Assembly: GCA_905233895.1 (NCBI GenBank)
Contig: CAJOFL010000032.1
Span: 1 to 36,528 of the forward strand
Direction: 5' to 3'
From: an uncultured Bacteroidales bacterium
GTDB taxonomy: Bacteria; Bacteroidota; Bacteroidia; Bacteroidales; P3
DNA: 36,528 nt
Of this stretch, positions 16,907 through 26,440 are shown in pieces (the stretch's first letter is position 1; the number at the start of each line of letters is the position of its first letter). A model generated the notes under the pieces. It did no database searches. It worked only from the letters and a program-made list of their open reading frames with translations, and was not told where the DNA came from. Both the position numbers and the translations under genes were made by a program.

Positions 16907-17986
16907 TTACTTGGTTGTATCTGCAAATCGGTATCTGCGATTTTTGTTGCCTCCGATGGATTCGAGGTAGCCGAACTCGGTAAGTTGGCGAAGGTAGCGC
17001 TTTGCAGAGGTTGGGGAGAATCCAAACCGACGAACGATGTCATCGGTGGTAACTACCACTTTGTCGGCAGAATTCTCTGCTTGAATTTCGACCATAAACG
17101 ACAGAATATTGGCCAATTTTTCGGCCAAAGAGAGTTTTATCGACCATTTATCGACCATTTTTTGCCTTGTAGGCAGTTTGTCGACCACTTTTTCGGAAAC
17201 GGATTTAATATACTGGTCGATATCGGCTTTCAAATGCTGGGCATGAAGAGTGGCCATGCAGTCGAGGAAGATGTTAATGTCCTCTTTTTCACGGGAGTCG
17301 ATAAGGGCTTGTATGTATGTGGCCTTGTCTCCTTTCAGCACCTTAGTTGGCAACACATTGAACTCCATCTGCAGCAGGTTCATCAGAAGGCGGCTAGTAC
17401 GTCCGTTGCCGTCAGCCCACGGGTGGATGGTGACCAACTCGTAGTGTGCCCAAAAACTAAGGTCATATATAGCACAGGTGTCGTTGGGATTTATGGCTTT
17501 ACGACGAGCGTTCAATTCTTCGCAGAAGGCGGCAAGCCGTTCCGGTACTTTGAGATAGGACATATATGAATTGCCTCCAAGTCCAGCGGTGACATTTAAT
17601 TTCCGCAGTTCACCTTTTGCGGCAGAAAAGTTACCACCAATGGCACTGTACTCGCTGCCGGTGCGGGCCATGACCTTTGACGCCAGCGTAATAAGCCAGT
17701 CAACGGTGATGGGGAGGTGCTTTTTTATCCACTCCTGCCCATATTCGTAAGCCACCTTTAGGTCAAGGTTCATCAGTTGCTCTGCCAAATTGCGACGGTT
17801 TGAGGTGATGCCTTCGTCAAAGAGCAGTTGTGCTTCTACTTCGGTTACTGTACTGCCCTCAATGGCTGTGGAGTGCACAATGATTGAGTACAGGTAGAAC
17901 TTGTCATAGTCTATCTGCGACGATATGCCCAGTTCGCGGTGACGGTCGAGCAGTTGCTGCAGTATGTCATTGTTCTCTTGTGTCAT
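16907..17986 (-). CDS. Fic family AMP-transferase
   Basis: 359 residues from the ATG at 17986, which has AAGGA 8 bases upstream; an in-frame TTG at 18007 is less likely. The Fic motif is HPWADGNGRTSR (188-199), with Trp in place of the common Phe and all catalytic residues present (H188, D192, GNGR). An N-terminal inhibitory motif STAIEG (39-44, E43) matches class II Fic proteins, which keep themselves inactive. The C-terminus has a winged helix (DDIVRRFGFSPTSAKRYLRQL). Known role: transfer of AMP or other nucleotide parts to target proteins. First gene of an operon with the RecQ/UvrD fusion, 21 bases downstream. Confidence 0.92.
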   Translation of the reverse strand: MTQENNDILQQLLDRHRELGISSQIDYDKFYLYSIIVHSTAIEGSTVTEVEAQLLFDEGITSNRRNLAEQLMNLDLKVAYEYGQEWIKKHLPITVDWLITLASKVMARTGSEYSAIGGNFSAAKGELRKLNVTAGLGGNSYMSYLKVPERLAAFCEELNARRKAINPNDTCAIYDLSFWAHYELVTIHPWADGNGRTSRLLMNLLQMEFNVLPTKVLKGDKATYIQALIDSREKEDINIFLDCMATLHAQHLKADIDQYIKSVSEKVVDKLPTRQKMVDKWSIKLSLAEKLANILSFMVEIQAENSADKVVVTTDDIVRRFGFSPTSAKRYLRQLTEFGYLESIGGNKNRRYRFADTTK

Positions 17987-18044
17987 TGTTTGTGTCCTTG
18001 TAATCAATATTTTATTGGTAGCTGCCTCCTAACAGATTTAACTG

Positions 18045-18052
18045 CAAAGATA
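18045..18052 (-). promoter_or_regulatory. -7 box of the Fic-helicase operon
   Basis: On the minus strand TATCTTTG then C. The -33 region (around 18075) has only CTTG. Predicted start near 18038, about 50 nt before the Fic start. Confidence 0.5.
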
Positions 18053-18113
18053 CGCATTTTATGCGAATCGTTTTCAAGAATATTAAATGTAGGCCGGATT
18101 TTTGAAAAAAGGA

Positions 18114-18145
18114 CTTGCATATGTCGGGAAAAAGGTGTATGTTTG
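18114..18145 (+). promoter_or_regulatory. Divergent promoter for the 18374 gene
   Basis: CTTG (18114-18117), 20 bp, TATGTTTG (18138-18145) then C: one base off consensus in each box. It leaves a leader of about 220 nt before the gene at 18374. Confidence 0.45.
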
Positions 18146-18157
18146 CAAAAAGAACGC

Positions 18158-18238
18158 ATGAGTGTGGATGTCGCTAAAGTGCTGGATGGCACTTTGGTAG
18201 GTGTTTCCGGCGGTTTAATTACACTACAAAGAGGCTAA
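18158..18238 (+). CDS. Possible 26-residue leader peptide
   Basis: ATG at 18158, TAA at 18236-18238; peptide MSVDVAKVLDGTLVGVSGGL plus ITLQRG. It begins a few bases after the predicted start of the promoter at 18114-18145, in the same short-leader layout as other genes here. It could be a small protein, a leader peptide, or chance. No homology known to me. Confidence 0.25.
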   Translation: MSVDVAKVLDGTLVGVSGGLITLQRG

Positions 18239-18243
18239 AAAGA

Positions 18244-18296
18244 GGTGTTAACACCGGGATTGCACCGACATACAACCGATACTCAACCGAAACTAA
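18244..18296. repeat. Palindrome and three 11-bp-period ACCGA repeats
   Basis: GGTGTTAACACC (18244-18255) is a perfect 12-bp palindrome. It is followed by ACCGA cores at 18264, 18275 and 18286, exactly 11 bp apart. The segment (CACCGGG...GCAC, then ACCGA units) resembles the minus strand of 784-835. It sits in the leader of the 18374 gene and could be a protein-binding array or a dispersed repeat. Confidence 0.5.
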
Positions 18297-18373
18297 GACG
18301 GTGTTGATGCCGTGTTGTTACGGTGCAGATAGGGCGAGGATAGGCAGGATGGAGTGCATTAAAATGACTGATT

Positions 18374-19087
18374 ATGGCACAGTTACTGAATGATATACTG
18401 AACATTGAGGGGCAGCTGGGCGAGTTGACCATCTACCGCCGCAACGGTAAGCTGTTTGTGCGTCCGAGACATATCAACCAGCCCCGGAGGCTGTCGCGCA
18501 AACAGCTGGCGCAGCGCGAGCGGTTGGCCCACAACAACTTGCTGTGGAGGGTGATGAAGAGGTGCCGCGAGCGGTATTTCGAGGGCGGCGCCGGGCCGTA
18601 CTACCGTTTCATGTCGGTCAACCAGCTGTCGCCGACGGTGTACCTGACCAAGTGGCAGCTCGTTGATGGCTGCACGTTGCTGCTGCCCGACATGGTGGTG
18701 AGCGATGGGCCGAGGGAGCCAATCGCCTATCGTCTTGACGAGTTGGCCGGAGAGGCGGCGCTGCTGACCAGCCTTACGCCCGATGCGGCGCGGGAGGGGA
18801 AGCTGCTGCTGTATGAGCTGACGCAGGTTCTGAACAGGGAGCGTCCGCAGCTGCGGTTGAAGGTTGAGCGGGTGGATGTGGATGAAGCGACGGTGGTCGT
18901 CGACGGCCGCGTGGCGCTGACGGGCGAGCGGTTCGCCGACCCGATGAAGGGCTTCGCGCTGGTGCATGTGGTCGACGGCCATGTGGCGCAGCAGAGGGTG
19001 GTGACGCGCTGTACCTGCTACGAGCAGTTTACCACCGAGGAGGCGCTGCAGGAGGCGGCAAAGAGCTACAAGGGGCTGACAGAGTGA
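18374..19087 (+). CDS. Hypothetical protein (loosely DUF6266-like layout)
   Basis: 237 residues, no signal peptide, Arg/Leu-rich. The N-terminal 60 residues (GELTIYRRNGKLFVRPRHI, then LSRKQLAQRERLA) recall the start of DUF6266-type proteins of Bacteroidetes, but the match is by eye and weak. Further blocks are YYRFMSVNQLSPTVYLTKWQ and a beta-rich C-terminus. Function unknown. It is more GC-rich than its leader. The GH20 gene begins 45 bases after its stop, across an 8-bp tandem repeat, and may be co-transcribed. Confidence 0.65.
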   Translation: MAQLLNDILNIEGQLGELTIYRRNGKLFVRPRHINQPRRLSRKQLAQRERLAHNNLLWRVMKRCRERYFEGGAGPYYRFMSVNQLSPTVYLTKWQLVDGCTLLLPDMVVSDGPREPIAYRLDELAGEAALLTSLTPDAAREGKLLLYELTQVLNRERPQLRLKVERVDVDEATVVVDGRVALTGERFADPMKGFALVHVVDGHVAQQRVVTRCTCYEQFTTEEALQEAAKSYKGLTE

Positions 19088-19125
19088 ATGCTTGAATGTT
19101 TGAATATTTGAATGCTTGAATGTTT
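19086..19125 (+). repeat. 8-bp tandem repeat, five copies
   Basis: GAATGCTT, GAATGTTT, GAATATTT, GAATGCTT, GAATGTTT in tandem, then a partial sixth unit (GAATAATA). The array fills the gap between the TGA at 19085-19087 and the GH20 start at 19133. Its repeat number would change the spacing in front of a secreted enzyme gene. Confidence 0.8.
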
Positions 19126-19132
19126 GAATAAT

Positions 19133-21712
19133 ATGAAAAAGATAGTAATAGTTTTGCTGCTGGCGGTCGGCATTGGCGCTGCAGCGCAGGAACAGATAAA
19201 TCTCGGGTTGATTCCGACGCCGCAGAAGGTGGAGACAGGCCTATGGAAAAAGGATAGCGTGAATACGTGCCGCATGAAGGTGAAAGAGAAGCAGGTAGAT
19301 GGTGTTGAGATTGATTTGAAGAAGACAAGTCAGTTGCACTGGGTGCAGAACAATGTGGAACAGGCTTATGTCTTGACCATTGAGCCGAAAGGCATCACCA
19401 TTGAGTACTATGATAAAGAGGGGCTTGTCAACGGCTACCTGACGCTGTCGCAACTTCATCGGCTCTATGGCGATGTGCTGCCCTGTTGCCGCATCACCGA
19501 CTGGCCTGCCTACGCTTATCGCGGATGGATGGACGACCAGAGTCGCGGACCTGTGCCGCACGAGGCCTACCGAAAGAAGCAGTACGAGGTGTTGCATGCG
19601 CTGAAGTACAACTTCAGCAACTACTACACAGAGCATACGCTGTACCAGCCGGAGTTCCCCGATCTGGCTCCCGCATATGCCGCTGAATGCGCGCCGCATC
19701 CCGACGAGGTGATAAACCTGCAGCTCTTTGCGCATGCCGAGAAGACGCTGCGGGTGCCGTTCTACCAGTACATGATGGACAGCAAGAACAACTTCAACCC
19801 TAGCAACGAGGCGACGTACACCTTCCTGCGGAAGCGTATTGCAGGGGCTTTCGAGCGTATTTCCAATTCGCCATTTTTTATCATCAACTGCGACGAGACG
19901 GAGCAGCTGGGTACCGGACGGGCGAAAGAACTCGTCGACCGAAAGGGTGCCGACCAGGTGTATGTTGACCATATCAACCGCTGCTATAACCTAATAAAGG
20001 AGATTGGTTCTCCCAGGGTGGTGATGTGGGGCGACATTGTGGCGAAGAACCCGGCGATGATGCGCCAACTGCCGAACGATATGACCTACATAATGTGGGC
20101 CTACGAGCCGCTGGACAGTTACGACCACCTTATCAAGCCTTTCAAGGAGAACGGCACTCCGTTCTGGGTGGCACCGTCGCTGTCGCACAGCAGCAATATG
20201 ATTCCCAACCCCTACCGCTACATGAAGAATATCGCCAACCTGGCGAGAGACGGCTACCGTAACGGCGCCGAGGGGTTGATGAACACCTGCTGGGATGATA
20301 ACGGTGAAGCGCTGTTCGACAACTGCTGGCATGGGCTGTTCTGGAGCGCCGAGATGGCGTGGAACCCTATCCGCACCGACGACCCCGAGGAATACGCCCG
20401 TCGCGAGCGCCAGTTCAACGAGAACTTTGAACGGCTATTTTACGGCAATGCCGATAATACCAGTTTGCCCGTTATCCCTATTCAACCAACAATATCCACT
20501 AAGACATCCCAGCTCTACGCCCTCGGGGCCCTCGAGAGTGATCCGGATGTGGCCGACTGGTACACTAGTGCTGCACTCATGGAGCCGCTGCTCAACTTCA
20601 ATCCCGACAATATTTCGGACGCTATAAGCGACCGTTGCGACAGGGTGATTAAGAAGGTGATGAAGTTGGATAAGGAGATTGACTCTGCCGCCAATCCGCA
20701 TGCCCACTACGCCCTGATGCGCATAAGGCAGACGGTGTTCAAGTCGATTCTGCGTAAGATGATATACCACCAGCTGGAGGGCAAGGATGAGACCATGAAG
20801 GAAAGGCTGAAGATGATGAAGGGGCAGTACTGGGTGTTCCTCACCGACCTCAAGCGCGAGTACCTCCGCCTTTGGGATCAGGAGAATGGCGAGTATGAGA
20901 GGTATATTGTGTGCAACCGATATGACGAGCTGGCGAGGGAGGTGCTGGAGTTGGATAGGCATGTTTTCATGGAGGTTCTTCCTCCGAATAATCAGAGTAC
21001 TCCGATGGTAAAACTCTGTACACTCTACAACGACCGCCCCATCTACTATACCCTCGACGGTTCAGACCCCACCTCGTCATCGGCCAAGTATGAGGGTCCG
21101 TTCTCGCTGGAACGGTCGGCGACGATAAAGGCTGTTGCCTACAACAAATACGGCGAAGGTGTTGTTTCGGAGCAGTATCTGTTGTCGCATCTCGGTATGG
21201 GTGCGAATATAACCCTCAACACACCTTTCTCTACCTACAAGGCCATCTACTCGGGTGGGGGAGAGAACGCCCTTATCGACGGCCAGTTGGGTTCGAACAG
21301 CACATACGCCGACGGCCACTGGCAGGGTTACTGGGGCGACAGCATCGACGCCGTCATCGACTTCGGTACTACGCGCACAATCCAAGAGATATCCATGCGG
21401 TTCATGCAGAACACCTTCGACTGGATACTTGCTCCCACGCAAATCAAAGTCTACACATCTTCCGACGGTAAGAAGTGGAACCTTCTTTCCGACCAACACT
21501 TCGATATGGATCCTCGGGAGACCGGTATGCGCCTTAAAAACTACAAGATTGACCTGATGGACTATCCCAACGGTACCCCAAAGATTGCCGTTGGTTACAG
21601 AATCGTCCGCTACGTCCGTGTCGTCGTTCCCAACCCCGGTCCGCTGCCCGATTGGCATCCAGCCCCAGGTCAGCCGAGTTATCTGTTCACCGACGAGATT
21701 GTCATAAAGTAG
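19133..21712 (+). CDS. Secreted GH20-type beta-N-acetylhexosaminidase
   Basis: 859 residues from the ATG at 19133; an ATG at 19112 is in frame but lies inside the tandem repeat and would spoil the signal peptide. Signal peptide about 1-19 (KKIVIVLLLAVGIGAAAQ). Then a GH20 N-terminal domain (LIPTPQKVE), a TIM-barrel region with the catalytic Asp-Glu pair D254-E255 in IINCDETEQLG, substrate-site Trp residues (MWGDIV, IMWAYEP, NTCWDDNGE), a chitobiase/Fn3-like domain near 640 (YYTLDGSDPTSSSAKYEGPF), and a C-terminal F5/8-type-C carbohydrate-binding domain (about 690-855). Expected role: release of terminal N-acetylhexosamine from host or dietary glycans in the periplasm or outside. No SusC/D genes nearby. 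The subtype is by-eye. Confidence 0.78.
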   Translation: MKKIVIVLLLAVGIGAAAQEQINLGLIPTPQKVETGLWKKDSVNTCRMKVKEKQVDGVEIDLKKTSQLHWVQNNVEQAYVLTIEPKGITIEYYDKEGLVNGYLTLSQLHRLYGDVLPCCRITDWPAYAYRGWMDDQSRGPVPHEAYRKKQYEVLHALKYNFSNYYTEHTLYQPEFPDLAPAYAAECAPHPDEVINLQLFAHAEKTLRVPFYQYMMDSKNNFNPSNEATYTFLRKRIAGAFERISNSPFFIINCDETEQLGTGRAKELVDRKGADQVYVDHINRCYNLIKEIGSPRVVMWGDIVAKNPAMMRQLPNDMTYIMWAYEPLDSYDHLIKPFKENGTPFWVAPSLSHSSNMIPNPYRYMKNIANLARDGYRNGAEGLMNTCWDDNGEALFDNCWHGLFWSAEMAWNPIRTDDPEEYARRERQFNENFERLFYGNADNTSLPVIPIQPTISTKTSQLYALGALESDPDVADWYTSAALMEPLLNFNPDNISDAISDRCDRVIKKVMKLDKEIDSAANPHAHYALMRIRQTVFKSILRKMIYHQLEGKDETMKERLKMMKGQYWVFLTDLKREYLRLWDQENGEYERYIVCNRYDELAREVLELDRHVFMEVLPPNNQSTPMVKLCTLYNDRPIYYTLDGSDPTSSSAKYEGPFSLERSATIKAVAYNKYGEGVVSEQYLLSHLGMGANITLNTPFSTYKAIYSGGGENALIDGQLGSNSTYADGHWQGYWGDSIDAVIDFGTTRTIQEISMRFMQNTFDWILAPTQIKVYTSSDGKKWNLLSDQHFDMDPRETGMRLKNYKIDLMDYPNGTPKIAVGYRIVRYVRVVVPNPGPLPDWHPAPGQPSYLFTDEIVIK

Positions 21713-21719
21713 TGGCCAC

Positions 21720-24700
21720 TCACTTTATCAGCAGCACCGTGCCGACCTCGGTACGGTAGGCGTCGGGCCGGTCGGTGGCGCGGTAGACGAGTTTCCACAC
21801 GTAGTTCCCCTGCAGGCAGAGGCGTCCGTCGTTGTCGCGTCGGCCGTTCCATCCGGTGGTATAGTCGTCGGTGTGGTGAACGAGCAACCCTTCGCGGTTG
21901 TAGACGAACAGCTCGCCTTCGATTATCCCCTGTCCAACGATAGTGAAGAGGTTGTTGTTGTCGCGCAGAGGTGTGAAAACGTTGGGTGCGAAGAGCGCCA
22001 CACGATGGATAGGCAAAATGCGTAGGGCTGTATCGTAGCATTGACCGTTGTAGACGCGAAGAGCCACAGATACGCTGTCGGCATCGACTGGTGCTGTACC
22101 ATATAAAGTGGGACCAGTTTCATCCTGTAGCAGCCAGTCAACGTACCACGCACGTTCCCGTTCCGGGTTATGCGAGATGTCGTATGCCGTAAATGTGAGG
22201 TCGTCGTATCCAAGGGCTTCGGGGTTGACCTTTATTTCGGCCTGTGGTACGATTATTGGGGAGAGTTGGATTTGTGAAGTGGTGGGACAGAATGGAACGC
22301 TGCGGTAGTCAGCGAAGAGGATATAATCTGTTGTTGTTTGTGGTGCCACGTTAATTGAGGAAAGCCTTTCCTGTCCATCGAGAGTCTGGTCGGTCGGAAC
22401 AGAACTCCATATCGTATAGGCCATTGGTTGAGGCTCGCCACCATCGGTGAGGGGTGCCGTTGCGTTGACTGAGAGATTATATACGCGTTGCTGGCAATCG
22501 ATGTTGTAGATGAAGTCTATTTTCGGTAGCGCCATTTTGGTTACAATCATCCCTACCACCGAGTCGCATCCGTGGATGGTTTGCAGTGTGTCGACGAGAG
22601 GGAAGTCCTCGGTCAGGTAGGTGGAGTCGCTCTGCACAGAAAAACCGTGCCAAGTGTAGGTCTGGTTGTAGCACATGGTGTCGTGCAGGACTGTTGAAGT
22701 GGCATAGTGTACTGTAAGGTCGAGAGTGACGATGGAGTCGCAGTCGGCTACGGTGCGTATGGTGTCGATGACGCCGAGGGTGTCGGCGTAGTACCACCAC
22801 TGGTCAATCCATCGCATTGAGTCGCACACCTCGTGGCGGTCAGTGGCCCAATGGGTGTAGTCGACTGTGAGCGCCAGGTGTACCACCGAGTCGCACTGGG
22901 CGGCGTTGGTGTAAATCACGAACGGTGCGGCGGTGCTCGAGGTATAGTTCACGCCGTCCTGCCAGCGGAGCGAGTCGCAGCCGTGCAGGCGGTCGACGGA
23001 GGATGATGTGTCGCGTACGGTTACTGTCATCACCACTAACGAGTCAATCCCATTCAAGCCTTGCAGGTGAACAGAATCCGCCATCTCTTGCAGATTGCCG
23101 TAACGGGTGCCCATGCCGTCGGAGAATGTAACATTATTCCATACGAGTGGCAGTAGGTTCTGGCAGAGGGTAGAGTCGTTGTAGGTGCGGCGGTTGCGCT
23201 GCAGGTGAAGTGTGCGGAGCGAGTCGCATCCGAAGGTGGCGGAGAGGGTGTGCGGGTAGACGCCGGTGGTGTCGTAGATCGATTGTTCGAAGGTGTAGCT
23301 GTCGCCGTCGTAGATTGTGTCATAGAGGTGTTGGTCGTAGGTGGGATAGACCTTTAGATGCAGCGTTCTTGTCGAGTCGCATGTGCCGGTAGTGAGCGGA
23401 TGCCGGTAGACGCCGGTGGTGTCGTAGCCGGTATGTTCGAAGCGATATTGGTGGTGCTGCCAGTTGGCCGACGAGTCGGAGCCAAACGATAGGATATGTG
23501 CATCGCAGATGGTGTCGTAATAGTGCAGGCTGTAGGCTGGCAGCAGGTGCAGGTACAGGCTAGAGAGCGAGTCGCAGCCGTGGACCGATTGCAGGTGGTC
23601 GGTGAACGAAGTGTCGGAGGGGTAGACGGAGACTACCGCCGCAATGGTGTCGTTCCCGTGGAGGTAGGCCACCGTGCTGTCGGCCGCCAGCATTGTTCGC
23701 TGCGGTGAGCCCCAGGTGTAGAGATGGTTGCTGCAGACGGTATCCCAAAGGTGGTGGTCGAATGTCGGGTGCACAGTCAGGTGCAATGTCGAGAGCGAAT
23801 CGCAGCCGTATTGCGAGAGCAGCGAGTCGAGATGTTCCGTTGTTCCATCGGTTCCGAGGAAAATGCTGTCGCCGAAGGCGAATGACTGATTGTCGCAAAT
23901 CTCGGTATTGAGGTGGTGGTCGAACAATGGATGGACCGTGAGGTACATCCACACTGTGCTGTCGGCACCGGTGTGGGCCGTGAGCACCGTGCTACGAAGC
24001 AGGGTGCCGCTGGCTTCGTTGAGTGTGGTATCAAACACCTGTCCGTTCCATGTGATGGGCAGTGCATCGTTGCAGAGCGTGTCGTAGAGCGTGGTGTCGA
24101 CGTTCCAGTGCACGTATAGCGAGTAGTCGATTACCGAGTCGCATAGTACAGCGTTGGCGATAGTTACAGAAGTGTGGCTTACGCTGTCGCTGAACGTAAC
24201 CCCGTTGAATGTATGTGGCAGCAGGTTTTCTATAACGGTGTCGTAGTAGACCGAGACGGTGGAGTAGCGGATGGTTAGGTGGAGGGTAGTGGTAGAGTCG
24301 CAGAGGGCGGCGTTGGTGCTTAGGTGCGTCGGCTCTTCGGTTGAGGCGGTGTAGGCAGTACCATACCAGAAGAAGGTGTCGCACTCGTCGGCGAGAGTGT
24401 CGCCGGTAGTGGTGGCACGTACGTCGAGGTTTAGAGTGCGTAGCGAATCACATCCATAGATGGCGGTGGCTAGCATGTTGCTGTGCAGGCCTGCATCGGT
24501 ACCGTAATAGGTGGAATCTTCGAAGGTGTACTGTTCGTTGTTGCAGATGCTGGCCGCGACGGTGTCGCTATAGACGGGCCGCACATGCACACGCATGACG
24601 ATGGTGGAGTCAGATCCGGAGACCGCGGGGATGATCACGGTGCGCATCATGGTGACACCCATGGCGGTGGTGTCGAACACCTCGTTGTTCCAGGTGACGG

Positions 24701-25895
24701 GCAACAGGTTGAAGCAGACGTTACTGTCGAGCCGCGAGCCAGTGTTCCAGTCGACATGCAGGGTGTAGTTGATGATGCTGTCGCATCCAACGGTATTGGT
24801 GATAATCACCGTTGCTGTAGTTGAGTCGTCGTAAATCTCAGCTTCTTCGCCACCGAAATTGTCGTAGGTGAATATAGTGCCATTGAATGTATATGGAAGG
24901 TCGTTCTCGACAATTGTCTCTTGGATGGCTGCGGTTGTGGAGTTGCGGATGGTTAGGTGTAAAGTAGTGGTACTGTCGCAGAAGACCGCATTTGTTGAGA
25001 TATGTGTGGGTTGCTCTGTACTGGCGGTGTAAGTGTTACCATACCAGTAAAAAGTATCGCATTCATCGGCAATGGTGTCGCCAGTGGTGGTGGCACGTAC
25101 GTCGAGGTTGAGAGTGCGGAGTGAGTCACAGCCATAGATGGCGGTAGCCAGCATGTGGCTGTGTAGACCTGCATCGGTACCGTAATATGTGGAATCCTCG
25201 AAGGTGTACTGTTCGTTGTCGCAGATGCTGTAGGGAATTGTGTCGCTATAGATAGGCCTTACGTGAACCCTCATTATAATGGTGGGAATTATAGCAGTGC
25301 GCATCATGGTGATGCCCATCGCGGTGGTGTCGAACAATTCATTGTTCCAAGTGATGGGTAGTTGGTTAAAACATACGTTGCTATCTAAGCGGCTACCAGT
25401 GTTCCAGTCGACAGAGAGTTTATAGTTGATAACAGAATCACATCCAACAGCATTTTGAATAATAATTACCGTAGCGTCAGTACTATCGGTGAAGGTTACT
25501 CCGTTGAATGTATATGGAAGGTCATTTTCAACTATGGTTTCGTGTATAGTGGATGAGGTTGAGTTGCGGATGGTTAGGTGTAAAGTAGTGGTACTGTCGC
25601 ATAGAACTGCATTTGTTGAGAGATGTGTGGGTTGTTCTGTGCTGGTTGTGTAAGTGTTACCATACCAGTAGAAAGTATCGCATTCATCGGCAATGGTGTC
25701 GCCAGTGGTGGTGGCACGCACGTCGAGGTTGAGAGTGCGGAGCGAGTCACATCCATAGATGGCGGTAGCCAGCATGTGGCTGTGTAGGCCTGCATCGGTA
25801 CCGTAAAATGTGGAATCCTCGAAGGTGTACTGTTCGTTGTCGCAGATGCTGTAGGGAATTGTGTCGCTATAGATAGGCCTTACGTGAACCCTCAT
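21720..25895 (-). pseudogene. Giant T9SS adhesin, C-terminal part (after frame disruption)
   Basis: 1391 residues in the frame that opens at 25895. It continues the gene at 25895-36528 after a shift of frame. It holds about 17 Cys-Asp-Ser repeats of the type YGCDSLRTLNL or FCDSTTTLHL (three of the long 207-226-residue units at the start, then more divergent short ones), a segment with PIDFIYNIDCQ-like beta strands, and ends in a T9SS type B sorting domain (APNVFTPLRDNNNLFTIVGQ, then ELFVYNREG, GWNGRRDNDG, YVWKLVYRA, GTVLLIK). Such proteins cross the outer membrane by the type IX system and are attached to or released from the surface. On its own this part has no signal peptide and could not be secreted. 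Its stop lies 7 bases from the GH20 stop. The ATG at 25895 overlaps the upstream stop (TAATG), probably by chance. Confidence 0.85.
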
Positions 25896-26440
25896 TATAA
25901 TGGTGGGATGCCCATCGCGGTGGTGTCGAACAATTCATTGTTCCAAGTGATGGGTAGTTGGTTGAAGCATACATTGCTATCAAGATGGCTGCCAGTGTTC
26001 CAGTCAATACTGAGTGAATAGTTTATTACTGAATCGCACCCAACAGCGTTAGCTATTGTAATCATTGTGGTATCGGTACTATCGGTGAAGGTCACTCCAT
26101 TGAATGTATATGGCAGGTCGTTTTCAACTATGGTTTCGTGTATGGTGGATGAGGTTGAGTTGCGGATAGTTAGGTGTAAAGTAGTGGTACTGTCGCAGAA
26201 GACCGCATTTGTTGAGGTATGTGTAGGTTGCTCTGTGCTGGTGGTGTAAGTGTTGCCATACCAGTAGAAAGTATCGCATTCATCGGCAATAGTATCGCCA
26301 GTGGAGGTGGCACGTACTTCAAGGTTGAGAGTGCGGAGAGAGTCACATCCGTAAATGGCGGTGGCCAGCATTTTGCTGTGCAGGCCGGCATAGGTGCCAT
26401 AATAAGTGGAGTCTTCGAAGGCGAACAGTTCGTTGTCGCA
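23870..26440 (-). repeat. Tandem repeat of about 645 bp, four copies
   Basis: Taking the base pattern AT/GTC-C/T-TCGAAG as anchor, copies lie at 26411, 25815, 25194 and 24516. Distances are 596, 621 and 678 bp. Aligning the copies explains these as one 645-bp unit (215 codons) minus 24 and minus 25 bases, minus 24 bases, and plus 33 bases. Only the first distance is not a multiple of three. A fourth, more diverged unit runs to about 23870. Each unit encodes three Cys-Asp-Ser blocks. Confidence 0.85.

Noticed and set aside
25890..25900. TAATG overlap as a programmed stop-start or ribosomal frameshift
   Set aside because: No slippery heptamer is visible and the shift is fully explained by a 25-bp deletion relative to the neighbouring repeat; the second part alone would lack a signal peptide.
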